Below are positions 51,901 through 59,255 of a DNA stretch of 61,635 nucleotides, piece after piece. Both the position numbers and the translations under genes were made by a program. Location of the stretch: NCBI GenBank assembly GCA_028875345.1, contig JAPPEG010000375.1, positions 1 through 61,635 on the forward strand. Reading direction: 5' to 3'. The notes under the pieces were generated by a model. That model worked only from the letters and a program-made list of their open reading frames with translations. It made no database searches and was not told the origin of the DNA. Source of the DNA: Gemmatimonadota bacterium. GTDB lineage: Bacteria; Latescibacterota; UBA2968; UBA8231. How positions within the stretch are numbered: the stretch's first letter is position 1; each line of letters starts with the position of its first letter.

Positions 51901-52064
51901 AAGGCTTGGACGAAAAGCAGCAGCTTGTGGAGGCGCTGCAGGCGACCAACTGGATGATCTATGGCGAGCGCGGTGCGGCGCGCTTGTTGGGCATGAACCC
52001 AGAGAAGCTGCGCTATCGCATGAGGAAATACGGGTTGCGCCGACCGAAGACATCATATGAATAG
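48930..52064 (+). CDS. Propeller / Y_Y_Y / sigma54 AAA+ / Fis-HTH one-component regulator (copy B)
   Basis: 1044 residues, same architecture as the protein at 15660. Propeller blades (residues 1 to about 600), Y_Y_Y domain, AAA+ domain with G-E-T-G-T-G-K-G, G-A-F-T-G-A and L-F-L-D-E-I-G-D, and a C-terminal Fis-type HTH (G-A-A-R-L-L-G-M-N-P-E-K-L-R-Y-R-M). No membrane segment or receiver domain. Compared with copy A, the first 100 residues and the part from about residue 520 onward are nearly identical even at DNA level, while the middle blades differ much more and carry a short duplication (A-L-L-Q-D-Q-D-G-V-F-W). This fits recent duplication or gene conversion with divergence confined to the sensor. 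Its probable site is the triplet at 53182-53236. Confidence 0.88.
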   Translation: MSDLSFEHVLSSQYTVFDGLAGMHVEDIYQDRRGFLWIATADGGVSRFDSARFDTFGLKDGLPNLTVMAIAEDADGRLLFGTLGGGLAAYDGRGFQVYTTEHGLPSNEIVGLQAQSDGSIVAMTGGGVAWFAEGRCIRRITEVGGQPLGRVYDMVTDAGGTTWLAVWSGVISLDGQRMGLGEEANQWPWKFAQDPAGYLWISFHYTGTEVLIGRYNPRDQHFACLNVGKGDEGVVNHGTRHVRADERGWLWLTHRGVMVHDGQEWHPFSASLPDIDFSATRLTYEDREGNIWIGLWGGGLIFCDPVSIRRYTEADGLPDREIRHLGEDHEGRMWIGTMAGMACMEEGRVHPIETKEIVSAMVVDGQGQVWSGGDAGKVYKWEGQTPQAIPVAEGTHSEEIAGLCEDEQGRIWVGTSEGRFGWIEENRFIHLDEGSTALQDQDGLFWVGALLQDQDGVFWLGSVGVVPALYCYEDGCLRPADIAEAESIAYVNVLWEYQKTLWIGTAKGLFALDLSSREVRHFTAEQFGLSANGILALTADSQGNIWMGTSGGGVLRYDGQTFQSIRLGPSALENMVEAVLCDRRGRLWFGTRAGLVAYQPGHTPPRLVIREVMAGTLLAAPEAVSCPESTPEIRIHFQGISFRTGARQMRYSHRLSGHDPAEQWSAFTVADTVAYSSLPVGEYCFEVRTMDRDGLLSEVASLEIQVLPDAKTERIHALESVLRATDHVVHSQSWAMRQVMEQTVRVAETAMTVLVLGETGTGKGLLAQTIHETSTRRKRPFIQVNCGALPAGLVESELFGHEKGAFTGAASRQLGRFELADGGTLFLDEIGDLPLESQRVLLHILEENALTRVGGEQPVKVDVRVIAATNRDLRRAIQEGAFREDLFYRLSVFTLELPPLRQRQEDIPALAAHFAERYAQHLRRPVPTIDEGVVAHLQGYAWPGNVRELEHLINRAVLLCEDGVIRVGDLLLPSVGRRAGDAVPPAPAAGEGLDEKQQLVEALQATNWMIYGERGAARLLGMNPEKLRYRMRKYGLRRPKTSYE

Positions 52065-52088
52065 ATTTCTTATGCAAGGAGTCACGTT

Positions 52089-53063
52089 ATGAATTATCGA
52101 TCCCTACTGATGGTCTGCTTGGCAACGCTGGGGCTAGCCGTCGCTAGCTGGGGACAAGCCGACGGCAAAATCGCGTTTCTCTCCTACCGCGAGAACTACG
52201 AGAATCCCCGAGATATATGGGTCCGGGATGTGTGGATTATGAATGCGGATGGGAGCGACCCCGTGAACCTAACCCAAGGACAGTATTGCGCTAGCCCGAT
52301 TTGGTCCCCAGATGGGACGAAGATCGCCTATTCCGCCACTGGTGACGATTATTCCGGTAGGTACATTTGGGTGGTAGATGCCGACGGCGGCAATCGAAAG
52401 CAGCTAACAGACGATATTGAGAAAGTAGGCCCTAACAGTGCAGATGACCTGTTTTGGTCTGAAGACGGAAGTAGCATTTACTACCATGTGTGGGACCGCT
52501 CTGAGCTGGTCGCCGTGGCACTGGACGGCAGTGGCTCCGCAATTATGGAATGGACAGAGGCGGCTTTGCTACTCCGTCGCTTCTGGGATCGCCGCAATTT
52601 TTCTCCAGACGGAACCAAACGAGCCACCACCGTCTTGCTGCGTGGTGACGAATATGTCCAAGCTCTCCTCGTTATGACCAGCGAAGACTGGAAGATGCCT
52701 AAGAATAGTAAAGACAGGTTCCCGGCCATTCTCCTGTCCGGCCAACCCGTTGATCTCTTTTTTCAGGATTACGGCGATTCTTGGATCCTTACTAGTTTTC
52801 CTCTTACTTGGGCACCCAACGGCACGAGGGTAGCCTTCACTTCATACACCATTCTCAGTAGCACGGACACTTCTTATTCCCTCACCGGCGATGGGGAGAT
52901 TTGGGCTGTCGATATAGACGGGGGCCACTTGGTCAATCTGACCAACGGTTTGGGCGGAGAATATCCCATTTGGCAACCTGCCGTCCCTTCTGCTACTGCT
53001 ACAAGCGTCGAGGTCCAGTCGTGGGGACGGATCAAAGCGCTGCTTTCAACAGGTGCCCGTTAA
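52089..53063 (+). CDS. Exported TolB/PD40-type beta-propeller protein
   Basis: 324 residues with AAGGAG before the ATG, 24 bp after regulator B. Signal peptide (L-L-M-V-C-L-A-T-L-G-L-A-V-A-S-W-G-Q). WD40-like PD40 blades are clear: V-W-I-M-N-A-D-G-S-D-P-V-N-L-T, P-I-W-S-P-D-G-T-K-I-A-Y, V-D-A-D-G-G-N-R-K-Q-L-T, and again I-W-A-V-D-I-D-G-G-H-L-V-N-L-T. Such propellers bind proteins or glycans in the periplasm. Probably co-transcribed with the regulator; it could be a periplasmic partner in sensing. Confidence 0.78.
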   Translation: MNYRSLLMVCLATLGLAVASWGQADGKIAFLSYRENYENPRDIWVRDVWIMNADGSDPVNLTQGQYCASPIWSPDGTKIAYSATGDDYSGRYIWVVDADGGNRKQLTDDIEKVGPNSADDLFWSEDGSSIYYHVWDRSELVAVALDGSGSAIMEWTEAALLLRRFWDRRNFSPDGTKRATTVLLRGDEYVQALLVMTSEDWKMPKNSKDRFPAILLSGQPVDLFFQDYGDSWILTSFPLTWAPNGTRVAFTSYTILSSTDTSYSLTGDGEIWAVDIDGGHLVNLTNGLGGEYPIWQPAVPSATATSVEVQSWGRIKALLSTGAR

Positions 53064-53075
53064 TTGCCCCTCGTG

Positions 53076-53107
53076 CGTAGGGGTGGCGTGCATGCCACCT
53101 CTACGCG
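53076..53107. repeat. GTAGGGG-type palindrome after the TolB-like gene
   Basis: GCGTAGGGGTGGC and a near-perfect complement (one mismatch in 13) around a 6-nt loop, followed on the plus strand by a T-rich stretch, so it may act as a terminator. Third member of the palindrome family in this window. Confidence 0.65.
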
Positions 53108-53181
53108 CATTTTCTTTTTAACCCCGCCTTATCGTTCGACAAGCGCAAAATCCAAAAGTAATCGCTACCCGAATCGGTCAA

Positions 53182-53236
53182 CACGGAAAGTCGTGGAAAG
53201 CCACGAAAAATCGTGTACGGTCCACGGAAAGTCGTG
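53182..53236. promoter_or_regulatory. Three phased dyads, putative activator binding sites (module B)
   Basis: CACGGAAAGTCGTG (53182-53195), CACGAAAAATCGTG (53202-53215) and CACGGAAAGTCGTG (53223-53236), spaced 20 and 21 bp. Each is one base shorter than the module A unit. The last copy ends 122 bp before the promoter, as in module A. Confidence 0.75.
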
Positions 53237-53310
53237 TAAAATTTTGTGCTGACGGCTGAGGCTGCGCATCATCGAAAGACTCGTCTCATATTTTAAGTGT
53301 TATGTTTTTC

Positions 53311-53341
53311 AATCCTTTAGGTCGATCCTAAAGGTTTTTTT
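53311..53341 (+). terminator. Intrinsic terminator of the regulator B unit
   Basis: CCTTTAGG (53314-53321) pairs with CCTAAAGG (53328-53335), followed by six T. Closely similar to the module A terminator and, like it, 17 bp before the sigma54 promoter. Confidence 0.8.
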
Positions 53342-53358
53342 AGTCAAGGCATGATACA

Positions 53359-53374
53359 TGGCACGGAATGTGCT
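53359..53374 (+). promoter_or_regulatory. Sigma54-type promoter of the TlpA-like gene
   Basis: TGGCACGGAATGTGCT matches TGGCACG-N4-TTGC except for G in place of the first T of the -12 element. The conserved surroundings shared with 19010 support it. Confidence 0.75.
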
Positions 53375-53436
53375 TATGTCTCCTCAGCCGCGCACCGTAT
53401 GGTCGCTCCTCAACCCCCAACAGAAGAGGGAATCTG

Positions 53437-55449
53437 ATGAACGTATATTCCGCCGCCCTAATAGCCCTGAGCCTTTGTCTAACCGCAGCAAGTGCGCAAA
53501 ACCAGCCCCACGCCGCAATCGTCACCGGCGAAGTCCACAACCCTCCGTCGCGGGAAATCGAAGTCCGCCACGAACCCCTACTCGCTCCAGGGCCGTCCGA
53601 ACACCACATCGTCTTGGACGAGCAAAACCGCTTTGCCCTGCTCTTGAACATTCCCAAGGGAATTTTGGTCACCGGGGATTACAAAGGCGAGCACCGCATC
53701 CACTTCCCCTTCTTTGTCGAACCCGGCGACAGCCTGCACGCGATCGTAACCTTCGCTGAGGTGGCGGAAGCCGATTCTGCGGCGGCGGTGGAATCCGATT
53801 ACTCCCTGACTTTTAGCGGCCGGGGTGCGGAGAACAATCGCTTTTTAGCCGAATTCTGGCCTCAACATAGTGCCTTTGAAGCCGACTATGCGCTCTATGC
53901 GCTGGAGCCCGAGGCGTTTGCCCGCCAAGTCAAACAGCGGCGTCAGGATGAGTTTGCCTTGCTAGCTGAGGGAAGGGAGAAATACGATCTTTCTCCGGGG
54001 TTCATCGACTATATGACGACCTTTTTCAACTACAAGTGGGCCGACAAGACGGTTTCTTATTCGGAGTTTTCGTATGAAAACGGCCGACTAGCACGCGGAG
54101 TGAGTCCCGACGGCTCCCACAGAAGAGAGGTCCCTCCGAACTACTACGACTTCCTGCAGGAAATTCCATTGATAGATGAGAAGGCTATCGGCGTGGGGGA
54201 GTATCGCCGGTTTCTGGTGAATACCCTAGCGTTGGAGGCAAAATTGGATGGGCCACCTAAACTTGCCGATAGGTACAAGCTGTCGGGGTTGGGGCTGTCG
54301 CCCACTGTTCACGCCCAGCTCGACTCCATGTACGACGCGAACAGCCACCCCAAACTATCACAGAAGATCGATCTGGCGGGGTTGGGACTGTCGGAGGTTG
54401 CCCGATCCCAACTCGACTCCATGTACGCAGACCCCAAAGAGATCAGCCCGTCCGAAAAGGCCGTTTGGTTAGGATTGGAGTTATCGCCGGCCGCCCTAGC
54501 CGAACTCGACTCGTATGAGGGTCATCGTATGAGCTTCGGTGTGGAAGATACCACGAAGATCGATACAACGGGCGGGGAGTTGGCCTTCCATATCCCATCG
54601 GCAAAAATGAAAGAGTGGTATGACTACCGAAACAATCGCCCGCTATCGGCAAGGGTTGACATGGCGAGTTTGGAGTTATCGCCGACTATCCAAACCCAAC
54701 TCGATTCCATGTTCCAAAATCGCCAACCGCTCAAGCTATCCCAAAAGGTTGACTTAGCGGCCTTGGGTCTATCGCCAGCCACCCAAACCCAACTCGACTC
54801 CATCTTTGCTGGACCGAGTTTTCCTCTCTATATCGGGTATTCAGAACGATACGACCTCGCCAAGCAAAAACTACAAGGGCGCGTACTCTACTGGTTTCTC
54901 GCCGAAGATTTAAGGACTGGAATTAAGTCCGGCCTCGAAGCCTATGTGGATGCTCGCTGGCAATCCTTTGCGGAGAGCAATCCCTTCCCAGAATACACCG
55001 AGGCCCTCCAAGCAGAAATGAACAAGACCCTAGTCCTACAACCCGGGCAATCTGCTCCCAATTTCACCCTCTCTGACCCCGACGGCCAACCCGTATCGTT
55101 GAGCCAATTCAAGGGCAAGGTGGTCTTGATGGATTTTTGGGCGAGTTGGTGCGGACCGTGCATTGGCGATTTGGGGATTCTCCGCAAGATCAAGGAACAA
55201 GTGGCTGCTCAGCCGGTGGTCTTCCTCAACGTTTCATTGGACGCGAATGAAGGAGCTTGGAAGAGGGCTATTGCCAAGCACCAGATTCAAGGCGTCCATG
55301 TGCGCTCGGACGGCGCGGTGACGCAAGCTTATAATGTGTTCGATATCCCTCGGTATTATCTAGTGGATCCCCAAGGGCTGATTGTGGAGGATCGTTTGCG
55401 GGTATTTGACGTTGGTAAGGTTGTGGCAAAAATCGAGGAAAACCTGTGA
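53437..55449 (+). CDS. TlpA-like exported redox protein with an internal 40-residue repeat block
   Basis: 670 residues from the ATG at 53437 with GAGGG upstream; the in-frame ATG at 53368 lies in the promoter. Signal peptide (A-L-I-A-L-S-L-C-L-T-A-A-S-A-Q). An N-terminal beta domain and a helical middle resemble the TlpA-like proteins of Bacteroidota that carry a DUF4369-type front. Residues about 275-460 hold about five degenerate copies of L-S-Q-K-V-D-L-A-x-L-G-L-S-P-x-x-Q-x-Q-L-D-S-M. The C-terminal thioredoxin domain is complete: A-P-N-F-T-L-S-D, F-W-A-S-W-C-G-P-C near 567-575, and the cis-Pro in D-I-P-R-Y-Y near 635. Likely an extracytoplasmic thiol reductase under regulator B. The internal repeats are not recognised from any family. 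Confidence 0.8.
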   Translation: MNVYSAALIALSLCLTAASAQNQPHAAIVTGEVHNPPSREIEVRHEPLLAPGPSEHHIVLDEQNRFALLLNIPKGILVTGDYKGEHRIHFPFFVEPGDSLHAIVTFAEVAEADSAAAVESDYSLTFSGRGAENNRFLAEFWPQHSAFEADYALYALEPEAFARQVKQRRQDEFALLAEGREKYDLSPGFIDYMTTFFNYKWADKTVSYSEFSYENGRLARGVSPDGSHRREVPPNYYDFLQEIPLIDEKAIGVGEYRRFLVNTLALEAKLDGPPKLADRYKLSGLGLSPTVHAQLDSMYDANSHPKLSQKIDLAGLGLSEVARSQLDSMYADPKEISPSEKAVWLGLELSPAALAELDSYEGHRMSFGVEDTTKIDTTGGELAFHIPSAKMKEWYDYRNNRPLSARVDMASLELSPTIQTQLDSMFQNRQPLKLSQKVDLAALGLSPATQTQLDSIFAGPSFPLYIGYSERYDLAKQKLQGRVLYWFLAEDLRTGIKSGLEAYVDARWQSFAESNPFPEYTEALQAEMNKTLVLQPGQSAPNFTLSDPDGQPVSLSQFKGKVVLMDFWASWCGPCIGDLGILRKIKEQVAAQPVVFLNVSLDANEGAWKRAIAKHQIQGVHVRSDGAVTQAYNVFDIPRYYLVDPQGLIVEDRLRVFDVGKVVAKIEENL

Positions 55450-55516
55450 GAGAGTCGTCCAAGCTCTCACAATCACCACACACCGCGACTATCGCGGGGA
55501 ATATGGAGGTAATGTC

Positions 55517-57628
55517 ATGTTGAGGTTCGCTATCACTGCAGGCGTTTTGTTGTGGAGCAGTTTCACTGAGGCGATGACGTGGGATTTCGACGATGGGACG
55601 ACTCAAGGATGGGCCGCCAAAACAGGCAATGGATGGGGCGGCACGTTTGAATTTAACCTGTTTCCGGGGGTAGTCGAAGACGGCGTGTGGACGATTGATG
55701 TATCGCCCTCGATGGCCGGAGATCCCCTTCCTAGTCCGAGTGTCCAAGTGGTTTCACCCACCATAGACTATGATTCGGGTCTATTTGACCGGGTCCGGGC
55801 TCGGGTCCGCACTATCCATCATGGTCCTACGGTCGGTTCCTTTTCGCTGACTTGGACCAATGAGCACAACCGCACGTCTCCAGGTCTCGATCCAGAGCAG
55901 CGAGGTAGAGGCCGGTTTTTTCTTATTGGACAAAGCGGCTTCGCCTATACGACCGAATGGCAGGAAGTGGAGTTGACGCTGCCCGCAGCGGACGGGGAGA
56001 TCGCACCGGACGACAGGGAGGTCTGGGAGGGGGTCTTACAAGATATTCGGCTGAGTTTTCACTTGGATTGGGGCGAGATGGGGGTGGCCCGGCCGGCGGA
56101 CGAGCTAGTCAGGTGGTTGGAGATCGACTGGATCGAATTGACCGGCGAGGAAGAGCTGTTATTGGGGGAATTAGCCCCGCCGTCGGTAGAGTATTTCCAC
56201 TTTGAAGGGGCCGGACTTTTTGCCCCGCCGGTCTTCTCTCCCATTATATCGGAGTCAGAGCGCTCCTTCTTAGGAGGAAGTAGGACTGCCGCTTTGACGG
56301 ACTTAGATGGGGACGGCGATCTCGACTTGTTCTCCACTTGGGAGAATTTCCACTCGCCACCTCCTTTCGTAAACATCTGGGTCATGGCCCTCAATGATGG
56401 GAGGGGGGCCTTTGAAACGGTGCACATTGAGAAGAGGATCGGAGAAGGAATCGATTATCTGCACGTCGGCGATTTGACCGGCGATGGCCAAGACGAGATC
56501 GCGACGAGAAAAGATTGGGAAATAACGGTCTGGTCTATTGGGCCAGATCTGCAAATGGAGGTACTCACGCAGATCGAGGGTCGCGGGCTGGTGGATATGG
56601 TGGATTGGGATGGCGATGGCCGGGTCGAACTGTTTACAACCGACTTTACGGTGGAGGAAGCAAGAGCGTTAGAGGTCTGGGAGGTCGAGCAGGGGATGTG
56701 GACGACCTCCCAGTTGGCGGTCACCGAAAACCATTTTCCCTCGCGGATAGGCGATTTTACCGGCGATGGGCAGTTAGACATGCTGTGGGTACCGAGAGGC
56801 CGGGTGGGCAGGTGGCTGGTAGCGGGCTTGGGCGACGCGCCGGAGGCGGGCGAGGTTGTCTTTGAATCCGAGGCCGATATGGCGGGTATTCTTTCTTCCC
56901 TTCTACAAGTGGGTGATTTTGATGGCGATGGGCAGGTGGACCTACTCACGCCGCTCGAACGCAACAGGTGGGAAGGGCCCAAGGGCCTTGCCGTCCGGAG
57001 CAGCCGTATAGATGAGAAAGTGCTGTATGATGGGCTGTTTATGCGCTCACCGGTGGTAGTGCGCGACCTGAACGCCGACGGAGTAGAGGATTGGGCGTTT
57101 GTCGGCGGGGACCGCGCCTCGGGTTTTGGAGTGTTCGTCGAATGGGGCGGGGGTGCGAATCCGGCCAAGGAGGTGGAATGGCATCGTTTGGTCGGCGAAG
57201 GGGTACAGGTGCTGCCGGGGGATGTGGATGGCGACGGCGATGTGGATTTGGTGGTGTTAAATAGCGTCTTGGGCGGCGTGCAAGTGTTGAAGAGTTCGGT
57301 GGGAGCGCCAGCGACTGCGGTGATGACGTCGGCGTCAGTGCGGCCAGTGCAATATCGGCTGGGCGATAGCTATCCCAATCCGTTCAATCCGGCTGTAGTG
57401 ATTCCCCTTGATTTGGCGACAGACGCGGCGCAGATGTCGTTGACGGTGTATGACGTGTTGGGTCGTCGGGTGCGGCAGTTGTGGCAGGGGCCGCTCGGGG
57501 CGGGCAGCCATCGTTTTTCTTGGGATGGCCGAGACGAGGCGGGGAAGGTAGTGGCCGCCGGGGTGTATCTCTATCGGGTTGAGGTGGACGGACAGATAGA
57601 AGCCAAGAAGACGACCAAGCTACCATAA
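55517..57628 (+). CDS. VCBS/FG-GAP surface protein with C-terminal FlgD-like domain (module B)
   Basis: 703 residues; GGAGG seven bases before the ATG at 55517. Signal peptide (F-A-I-T-A-G-V-L-L-W-S-S-F-T-E-A), then M-T-W-D-F-D-D-G-T-T-Q-G-W, as in the proteins at 23544 and 30680. FG-GAP blades (D-L-D-G-D-G-D-L-D-L, D-F-D-G-D-G-Q-V-D-L, D-V-D-G-D-G-D-V-D-L) fill about 240-590 and a FlgD-like module (S-Y-P-N-P-F-N-P-A-V-V-I, W-D-G-R-D-E-A-G-K) ends the chain. It lies 67 bp after the TlpA-like gene with no terminator seen between, so it may share the sigma54 promoter. Confidence 0.8.
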   Translation: MLRFAITAGVLLWSSFTEAMTWDFDDGTTQGWAAKTGNGWGGTFEFNLFPGVVEDGVWTIDVSPSMAGDPLPSPSVQVVSPTIDYDSGLFDRVRARVRTIHHGPTVGSFSLTWTNEHNRTSPGLDPEQRGRGRFFLIGQSGFAYTTEWQEVELTLPAADGEIAPDDREVWEGVLQDIRLSFHLDWGEMGVARPADELVRWLEIDWIELTGEEELLLGELAPPSVEYFHFEGAGLFAPPVFSPIISESERSFLGGSRTAALTDLDGDGDLDLFSTWENFHSPPPFVNIWVMALNDGRGAFETVHIEKRIGEGIDYLHVGDLTGDGQDEIATRKDWEITVWSIGPDLQMEVLTQIEGRGLVDMVDWDGDGRVELFTTDFTVEEARALEVWEVEQGMWTTSQLAVTENHFPSRIGDFTGDGQLDMLWVPRGRVGRWLVAGLGDAPEAGEVVFESEADMAGILSSLLQVGDFDGDGQVDLLTPLERNRWEGPKGLAVRSSRIDEKVLYDGLFMRSPVVVRDLNADGVEDWAFVGGDRASGFGVFVEWGGGANPAKEVEWHRLVGEGVQVLPGDVDGDGDVDLVVLNSVLGGVQVLKSSVGAPATAVMTSASVRPVQYRLGDSYPNPFNPAVVIPLDLATDAAQMSLTVYDVLGRRVRQLWQGPLGAGSHRFSWDGRDEAGKVVAAGVYLYRVEVDGQIEAKKTTKLP

Positions 57629-57711
57629 CATAAGGCATGGTTGAAAATGGCGTGTGGGAGAATCGCAGCGCGGCAATTGATCGCCGTGGACTGAGATCAG
57701 AGGGCATCAGC

Positions 57712-58008
57712 ATGGTGCGTATTAACACATTGAATCGCAACGGTCGGACCTTAACCATCGAACTCATGGGGTATATCAATAAGACGGAGTTCGATATCCT
57801 GCACGACTGCATGGAATCGTATGTCGAGGAGGGGGTAAGAGAGGTCTGTATCGTGGCTAACGAAGTGCGGAGCATCAGTCCATTGCTCGAACGCGACGTA
57901 ATCGGCTTGGGGCAACTGGGTCTGACTTTGCGCTTCCAGCAACTGGCTCCTTCTATCCAGCGATCGCTGGAAAGTTGGGGCTTGCAGGCGTGGATAGATG
58001 ATGAGTAG
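57712..58008 (+). CDS. STAS-domain protein (second of two)
   Basis: 98 residues from the ATG at 57712, which aligns with the start of the paralogue at 33964. Same STAS outline (L-T-I-E-L-M-G-Y-I-N-K-T-E-F-D, V-R-E-V-C-I-V-A-N-E-V-R-S-I-S-P-L-L) and the same altered phospho-site region. It follows a VCBS gene, and the next plus-strand gene is a FlgD-domain protein, repeating the order at 30.7-35.9 kb. Here a minus-strand gene separates the two, its stop abutting the STAS stop. Confidence 0.65.
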   Translation: MVRINTLNRNGRTLTIELMGYINKTEFDILHDCMESYVEEGVREVCIVANEVRSISPLLERDVIGLGQLGLTLRFQQLAPSIQRSLESWGLQAWIDDE

Positions 58009-59103
58009 TCAGCGGACTTTGCCGCGGCCGGCGATTTCCCAAATCGCCTCCAGCCGATTGGTGCGCAGTGCGTAGAGGTGGTCGTGGAGGTTGACGGTGG
58101 TGCAGCCGTGGCCAGGGATAAATTCGAGCAGATCGCCGGGGTGGAGATCGGTGCAGGGGCCGGCTATGGTCTTGAGGCGGCCGTGCTCTTCGGAGAGGGC
58201 GTGGCATTCCAAATCGGGACGATCCTTGACGAAGGGGAAGCCGTGCTCGGGCGTCAGGCTCTTGAGTCCAGCGTCGGTGATAACCTGTTCGGGCTCGGGA
58301 CGGCTGGTAACGGTGGTCAGCACGCTGAGGGCGTTTTTGAAGCCCAAGTTTAGCTTGGCGTACGCTGCGTCCATTAGCGCGTACGAGCCTGCTTGGACCT
58401 CGGTAATGCCGTCGAAGGAAGTGCTGATGTAGTAATCGCCCGTGCCCGAGGCGCTGCAAATTAGGCAGTCGAGACCAGCGCGTTCCACGGTGTCGCGGGC
58501 ATCGACGAGGCGCTGGAGGCAGGTGCGGGCACCGTCGTCGCGGGCGTCTTTGTCTTCGAGGTCGATGATGTGGCCTTCGTAGCCCATCAGGCCGCAGAAG
58601 CGCAGGTGAGGTGCTTGGGAGGCCGCGCGGGCGAGATCGACGACGGTGGCGGGCGCGACGCCGCAGCGGTTGTGGCCGATGTTGACCTCCACGAGTACGC
58701 GGGGGCAGACCTTGTAGGCTTGGGCGGCCTCGTTGAGGTCGGCGAGATTTTGCGGGTCATCGACCGCGGCCATAATGTCGCAACGAGCGGCCAGCGCCAT
58801 GAGGCGCTCGATCTTGCGACGACCTACTACTTCGTTGGCAATGAGGATGTCTTGGATGCCGGCGTCGGCCATGACCTCGGCCTCCCCGACCTTGGCGCAG
58901 GTGATCCCCTGCGCGCCGGCTGTGAGCTGGAGGTGGGCGATGGCCGGGGTTTTGTGCGATTTGGTGTGCGGCCGGAGGTTTTTGCCCGCCGTGCGGAAGT
59001 GCTCGGCGAGTAGGTCAATGTTGTATTCGAGCGCGTCGAGATCGACCAAGAGGACAGGGGTGTCGATGGCGTCGCGGGACATGCCGATGTGTTCAATAGT
59101 CAT
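58009..59103 (-). CDS. D-threonine aldolase / D-serine dehydratase-like PLP enzyme
   Basis: 364 residues, ATG at 59103. Fold-type-III PLP enzyme: N-terminal D-T-P-V-L-L-V-D-L-D-A-L, the PLP lysine in R-P-H-T-K-S-H-K near 49, and the family-typical G-Y-E-G-H near 190. The C-terminal P-G-H-G-C-T-T-V-N-L-H-D-H region supplies the His/Cys metal ligands of the DSD1/D-threonine-aldolase group. It cleaves or dehydrates D-3-hydroxy amino acids; the exact substrate is not decided. On the opposite strand to its neighbours, so probably an insertion into an older STAS/FlgD-protein unit. Confidence 0.85.
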   Translation of the reverse strand: MTIEHIGMSRDAIDTPVLLVDLDALEYNIDLLAEHFRTAGKNLRPHTKSHKTPAIAHLQLTAGAQGITCAKVGEAEVMADAGIQDILIANEVVGRRKIERLMALAARCDIMAAVDDPQNLADLNEAAQAYKVCPRVLVEVNIGHNRCGVAPATVVDLARAASQAPHLRFCGLMGYEGHIIDLEDKDARDDGARTCLQRLVDARDTVERAGLDCLICSASGTGDYYISTSFDGITEVQAGSYALMDAAYAKLNLGFKNALSVLTTVTSRPEPEQVITDAGLKSLTPEHGFPFVKDRPDLECHALSEEHGRLKTIAGPCTDLHPGDLLEFIPGHGCTTVNLHDHLYALRTNRLEAIWEIAGRGKVR

Positions 59104-59255
59104 AGTAGGGCTTTGTGGGTTGGGTGGATGTTGTTTGTGGATAAAGAAACCGGGCGGTCTGCTTCTTGTCCAGTGCTTGAGCTTCGCGTGGACGACTGCG
59201 TGGCAAAATCGTTATTATCGACATAGCGCAGCGTCGATTTGCTGGAGGCAAGTGT

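Noticed and set aside
53368-53436. Longer start (ATG 53368) for the TlpA-like gene
   Set aside because: The codon lies within the sigma54 promoter; the start at 53437 has a ribosome site and begins the signal peptide.
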